Assembly (NCBI GenBank): GCA_018222695.1
Contig: JAAEZV010000072.1
Location: 1 to 7,837 of the forward strand
DNA: 7,837 bases
Direction: 5' to 3'
Source of the DNA: Gammaproteobacteria bacterium
GTDB taxonomy: Bacteria; Pseudomonadota; Gammaproteobacteria; Pseudomonadales; Halieaceae
Each line of letters starts with the position of its first letter. The first letter of the stretch is position 1. Positions 5,869 to 7,837 of this stretch are shown piece by piece. The notes beneath the pieces are model-generated. The model saw only the letters and a list, made by a program, of their open reading frames with translations, did no database searches and was not told where the DNA came from. The translations under genes and the position numbers were made by a program.

Positions 5869-6873
5869 ATGTCCTCTGATCGCCCGACACAGCTGATCGA
5901 TCGTTTCGATCGCCGGATTTCCTACCTGCGTCTGTCAGTGACAGACCGCTGTGATTTTCGGTGCCAGTACTGCATGGCAGAGACCATGGAGTTTTTACCT
6001 CGATCCGAGGTGCTGACCATCGAAGAACTGCTCAGAACTGCGCGGCTGTTTACCGAGTTGGGCGTGCGAAAAATTCGCGTCACCGGTGGTGAACCGCTGA
6101 TTCGCAGGGGTGTGCATGAGCTATTCGAGGGACTCGGCGCACTGGCGGGGCTCGACACGCTGGCGCTGACTACTAATGGCAGCCATCTTGCTGACTCTGC
6201 TCACGCCCTGCGCGACGCCGGCGTGAACGCAATTAACATCAGCCTCGACAGCTTGCAGGCCGAGCGTTTCAAGACCATTACTCGCATCGGCGATCTCGAC
6301 ACCGTGTTGCGGAGCATCGACCGCGCCGCGGAATGCGGGTTCGATCGTATCCGGCTGAATGCGGTGATCCTCGACGGCCTGAATCGCGATGAGGTGGTGC
6401 CACTCACCCACTACGCGGTGGAAAAAGGTATCCATATTGCCTTCATCGAGGAGATGCCCCTTGGGCAGGTCAATGTGGGCGGCAAGCCCCTGGCCTATGT
6501 GTCATCCGATATGCTCCAAAAGGAGCTGGCGGAGCAGTTTTCGCTGGTACCCATGACCGCCTCGGATACCGCCGGGCCGGCCCGGGATTTTCTGATCGCC
6601 GGTTCCCAGACCCAGGTAGGTTTTATTTCACCGCACAGTCATAACTTCTGCGCGCAGTGCAACCGATTGAGAATCAGTGCCGAGGGCCGCCTGCTGATGT
6701 GTCTGGGCAACGAGGAATCCATCGACATCAGAGGACTGCTCCGCGCAGGCAGCACTGATGAAGAGATTAAAACCATTATTATTGAAAGCCTCAGCATCAA
6801 GCCCGAGCGGCATGTCTTTGACCAGCCCGAGGAACCGCAGATCGTCCGCTTTATGAATGCGACCGGCGGTTGA
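5869..6873 (+). CDS. moaA: GTP 3',8-cyclase MoaA, molybdenum cofactor biosynthesis
   Basis: This radical-SAM enzyme carries out the first step of molybdenum cofactor synthesis, converting GTP to (8S)-3',8-cyclo-7,8-dihydro-GTP, which MoaC then makes into cyclic pyranopterin monophosphate. It is a complete 334-residue protein. The N-terminal 4Fe-4S cluster motif is C28-x3-C32-x2-C35 within SVTDRCDFRCQYCM, followed by the SAM-binding GGEP in RVTGGEPLIR and the strand LTTNG. The second, substrate-binding 4Fe-4S cluster ligands are C261, C264 and C278 in the segment beginning FCAQCNRLRIS. The chain ends in Gly-Gly, the conserved C-terminal pair of MoaA. The start fits the usual N-terminus ahead of RRISYLRLSVTDRC. 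There is no Shine-Dalgarno in the 20 bases upstream, and a TATAAT-like TAAACT at 5857-5862 ends six bases before the ATG, so the message could be leaderless. The other moa genes are not in the window. A MoxR/CoxD-type ATPase follows after 41 bases. Confidence 0.97.
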   Translation: MSSDRPTQLIDRFDRRISYLRLSVTDRCDFRCQYCMAETMEFLPRSEVLTIEELLRTARLFTELGVRKIRVTGGEPLIRRGVHELFEGLGALAGLDTLALTTNGSHLADSAHALRDAGVNAINISLDSLQAERFKTITRIGDLDTVLRSIDRAAECGFDRIRLNAVILDGLNRDEVVPLTHYAVEKGIHIAFIEEMPLGQVNVGGKPLAYVSSDMLQKELAEQFSLVPMTASDTAGPARDFLIAGSQTQVGFISPHSHNFCAQCNRLRISAEGRLLMCLGNEESIDIRGLLRAGSTDEEIKTIIIESLSIKPERHVFDQPEEPQIVRFMNATGG

Positions 6874-6914
6874 GTACGGGTTCCAATTCCCATAAGCCAA
6901 ATCGAGAGAATCCC

Positions 6915-7837
6915 TTGTCCGATACCCACTACCCCGCCCTCAGCGATATTGATGCAATCCAGCAGGCTTTCGAGTCCGCGGGGTATATCTGCACAACGCG
7001 CATCGCCACTGTCGTTCGGCTGGCCGCCGCGCTTGAAAAACCGGTGTTGATCGAAGGCCCTCCCGGCGTGGGAAAAACCGAGCTGGCCAAGACTTGTGCG
7101 ATGGTCGTTGACCGTCCCCTGGTGCGACTACAGTGCTATGAGGGCCTGGACGAAAGCAAAGCGCTCTATGAATGGAAATACGGCAAACAGCTCCTTTACA
7201 CCCAGCTACTGAAAGAACAGCTGGGAGATGTGCTCGATGGCGCGAAGGGGCTCAACGAGTCCATGAGCCGGTTGCATGAGTTTGGCGATGTGTTCTATTC
7301 CGAAGCCTTTTTGGAATCGCGCCCGCTGTTAAAGGCGATGGAAGCAGATAACGGCGGTGTATTGCTCATCGATGAAATCGATAAAGCTGACTTTGAGTTT
7401 GAATCGCTGCTTCTGGAAGTACTGTCAGATTTTCAGGTTTCCATACCGGAACTCGGTACCATTCAGGCGCACTCCAAACCCCTGGTTTTCCTGACCAGTA
7501 ACGACACCCGCGACTTGTCCGATGCGCTAAAGCGGCGGTGTCTGCATCTCCACATCCCTTTCCCCTCTGTCGAGCTCGAGGCGCGGATTGTCGCCAGCCG
7601 GGTACCCGATCTCGCGCAATCCATGACCGATCAACTGGTGCGCTTTGTGCATGCCATCCGCTCTCTGGATCTCAAAAAAGCGCCGGCCATCTCAGAGACC
7701 GTAGATTGGGCCAAAAGCCTGGTGCTGCTCCATGCAAAAGATCTGGATGGGTCGCTTGTTCAGGACACCCTTAACGTGCTGCTCAAGTATGAAGAAGACA
7801 TTCAGATCGCCGAGGGTCAGCTACCCAAGCTGATGGC
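6915..7837 (+). CDS. MoxR-family AAA+ ATPase, CoxD-type (3' end beyond window)
   Basis: The 307 visible residues form an AAA+ ATPase of the MoxR class. Motifs in order: Walker A GPPGVGKT (48-55), the CoxD-type stretch VRLQCYEGLDESKALYEW (about 72-89) with KYGKQLL after it, Walker B LLIDEIDKAD (150-159), sensor 1 Asn196 in LTSND, and the arginine pair R207-R208 in ALKRRC. LLEVLSDFQVSIPELGTI is also typical of CoxD homologues. Relative to CoxD as I remember it, about 25 extra residues lie between KQLL and the FLESRPLL segment. CoxD works with the VWA protein CoxE to mature the Mo-Cu centre of CO dehydrogenase, but related ATPase/VWA pairs occur without that enzyme, so the client is unknown. A VWA gene probably follows. 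No ATG lies near the N-terminus; TTG at 6915 is chosen because GAGAG lies six bases upstream. A TTG at 6870 overlapping the moaA stop is the alternative. Co-transcription with moaA is likely. Confidence 0.88.
   Translation, partial: MSDTHYPALSDIDAIQQAFESAGYICTTRIATVVRLAAALEKPVLIEGPPGVGKTELAKTCAMVVDRPLVRLQCYEGLDESKALYEWKYGKQLLYTQLLKEQLGDVLDGAKGLNESMSRLHEFGDVFYSEAFLESRPLLKAMEADNGGVLLIDEIDKADFEFESLLLEVLSDFQVSIPELGTIQAHSKPLVFLTSNDTRDLSDALKRRCLHLHIPFPSVELEARIVASRVPDLAQSMTDQLVRFVHAIRSLDLKKAPAISETVDWAKSLVLLHAKDLDGSLVQDTLNVLLKYEEDIQIAEGQLPKLM

Noticed and set aside
5825..5890. GTG start for the transporter at 5890
   Set aside because: It would overlap the divergent moaA gene by 22 bases and add a polar Gly/Gln/Arg stretch. 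ATG 5824 with GGGGAG upstream is a better choice.

Overview
The window is ordinary-looking bacterial chromosome, moderately GC-rich by eye, with tightly packed genes and Shine-Dalgarno sites in front of several starts. The gene content (RND efflux adaptor, Lys/Ala-rich phasin-like protein next to a PhaD-like TetR regulator, Prx5-type peroxiredoxin, SLC13/DASS transporter, MoaA and a CoxD-type MoxR ATPase) fits a marine gammaproteobacterium, perhaps of the Halieaceae/OM60-NOR5 type. The taxonomy is inferred from gene style only. I see no mobile element, CRISPR array, tRNA or rRNA.

Layout, left to right. Positions 1-1129 (minus) hold the first 376 residues of a HlyD/AcrA-type periplasmic adaptor whose C-terminus lies outside the window; an RND pump gene probably follows it. 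Upstream on the same strand is a membrane-anchored alpha/beta hydrolase with an Asp nucleophile, like haloalkane dehalogenases (1250-2284). An imperfect hairpin lies between the two. Across a 162-base divergent region, 2447-2929 (plus) encodes a 160-residue protein with a histone-H1-like Lys/Ala/Pro tail at its N-terminus and a phasin-like helical C-terminus, closed by a clear rho-independent terminator. A TetR regulator (3130-3792) and a peroxiredoxin (3871-4350) follow on the plus strand. The peroxiredoxin converges on an SLC13/DASS transporter (minus, 4433-5824), with a 9-bp hairpin between them. The transporter is divergent from moaA (5869-6873), which is followed after 41 bases by a truncated AAA+ ATPase of the MoxR/CoxD type (6915 to the window end).

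Two neighbourhoods suggest functional links. The phasin-like protein and the TetR protein resemble PhaF and PhaD of the Pseudomonas polyhydroxyalkanoate cluster, so this pair may concern storage-granule structure and control. MoaA makes the first intermediate of molybdenum cofactor, while CoxD-type ATPases act with a VWA partner to mature the Mo-Cu centre of CO dehydrogenase, so the pair moaA-ATPase may be a molybdoenzyme maturation unit. Both links are inferences from context. I found no convincing wholly new system. The most unusual items are the reversed domain order of the phasin-like protein, the translational arrangement upstream of tetR, and the moaA/CoxD-type pairing.
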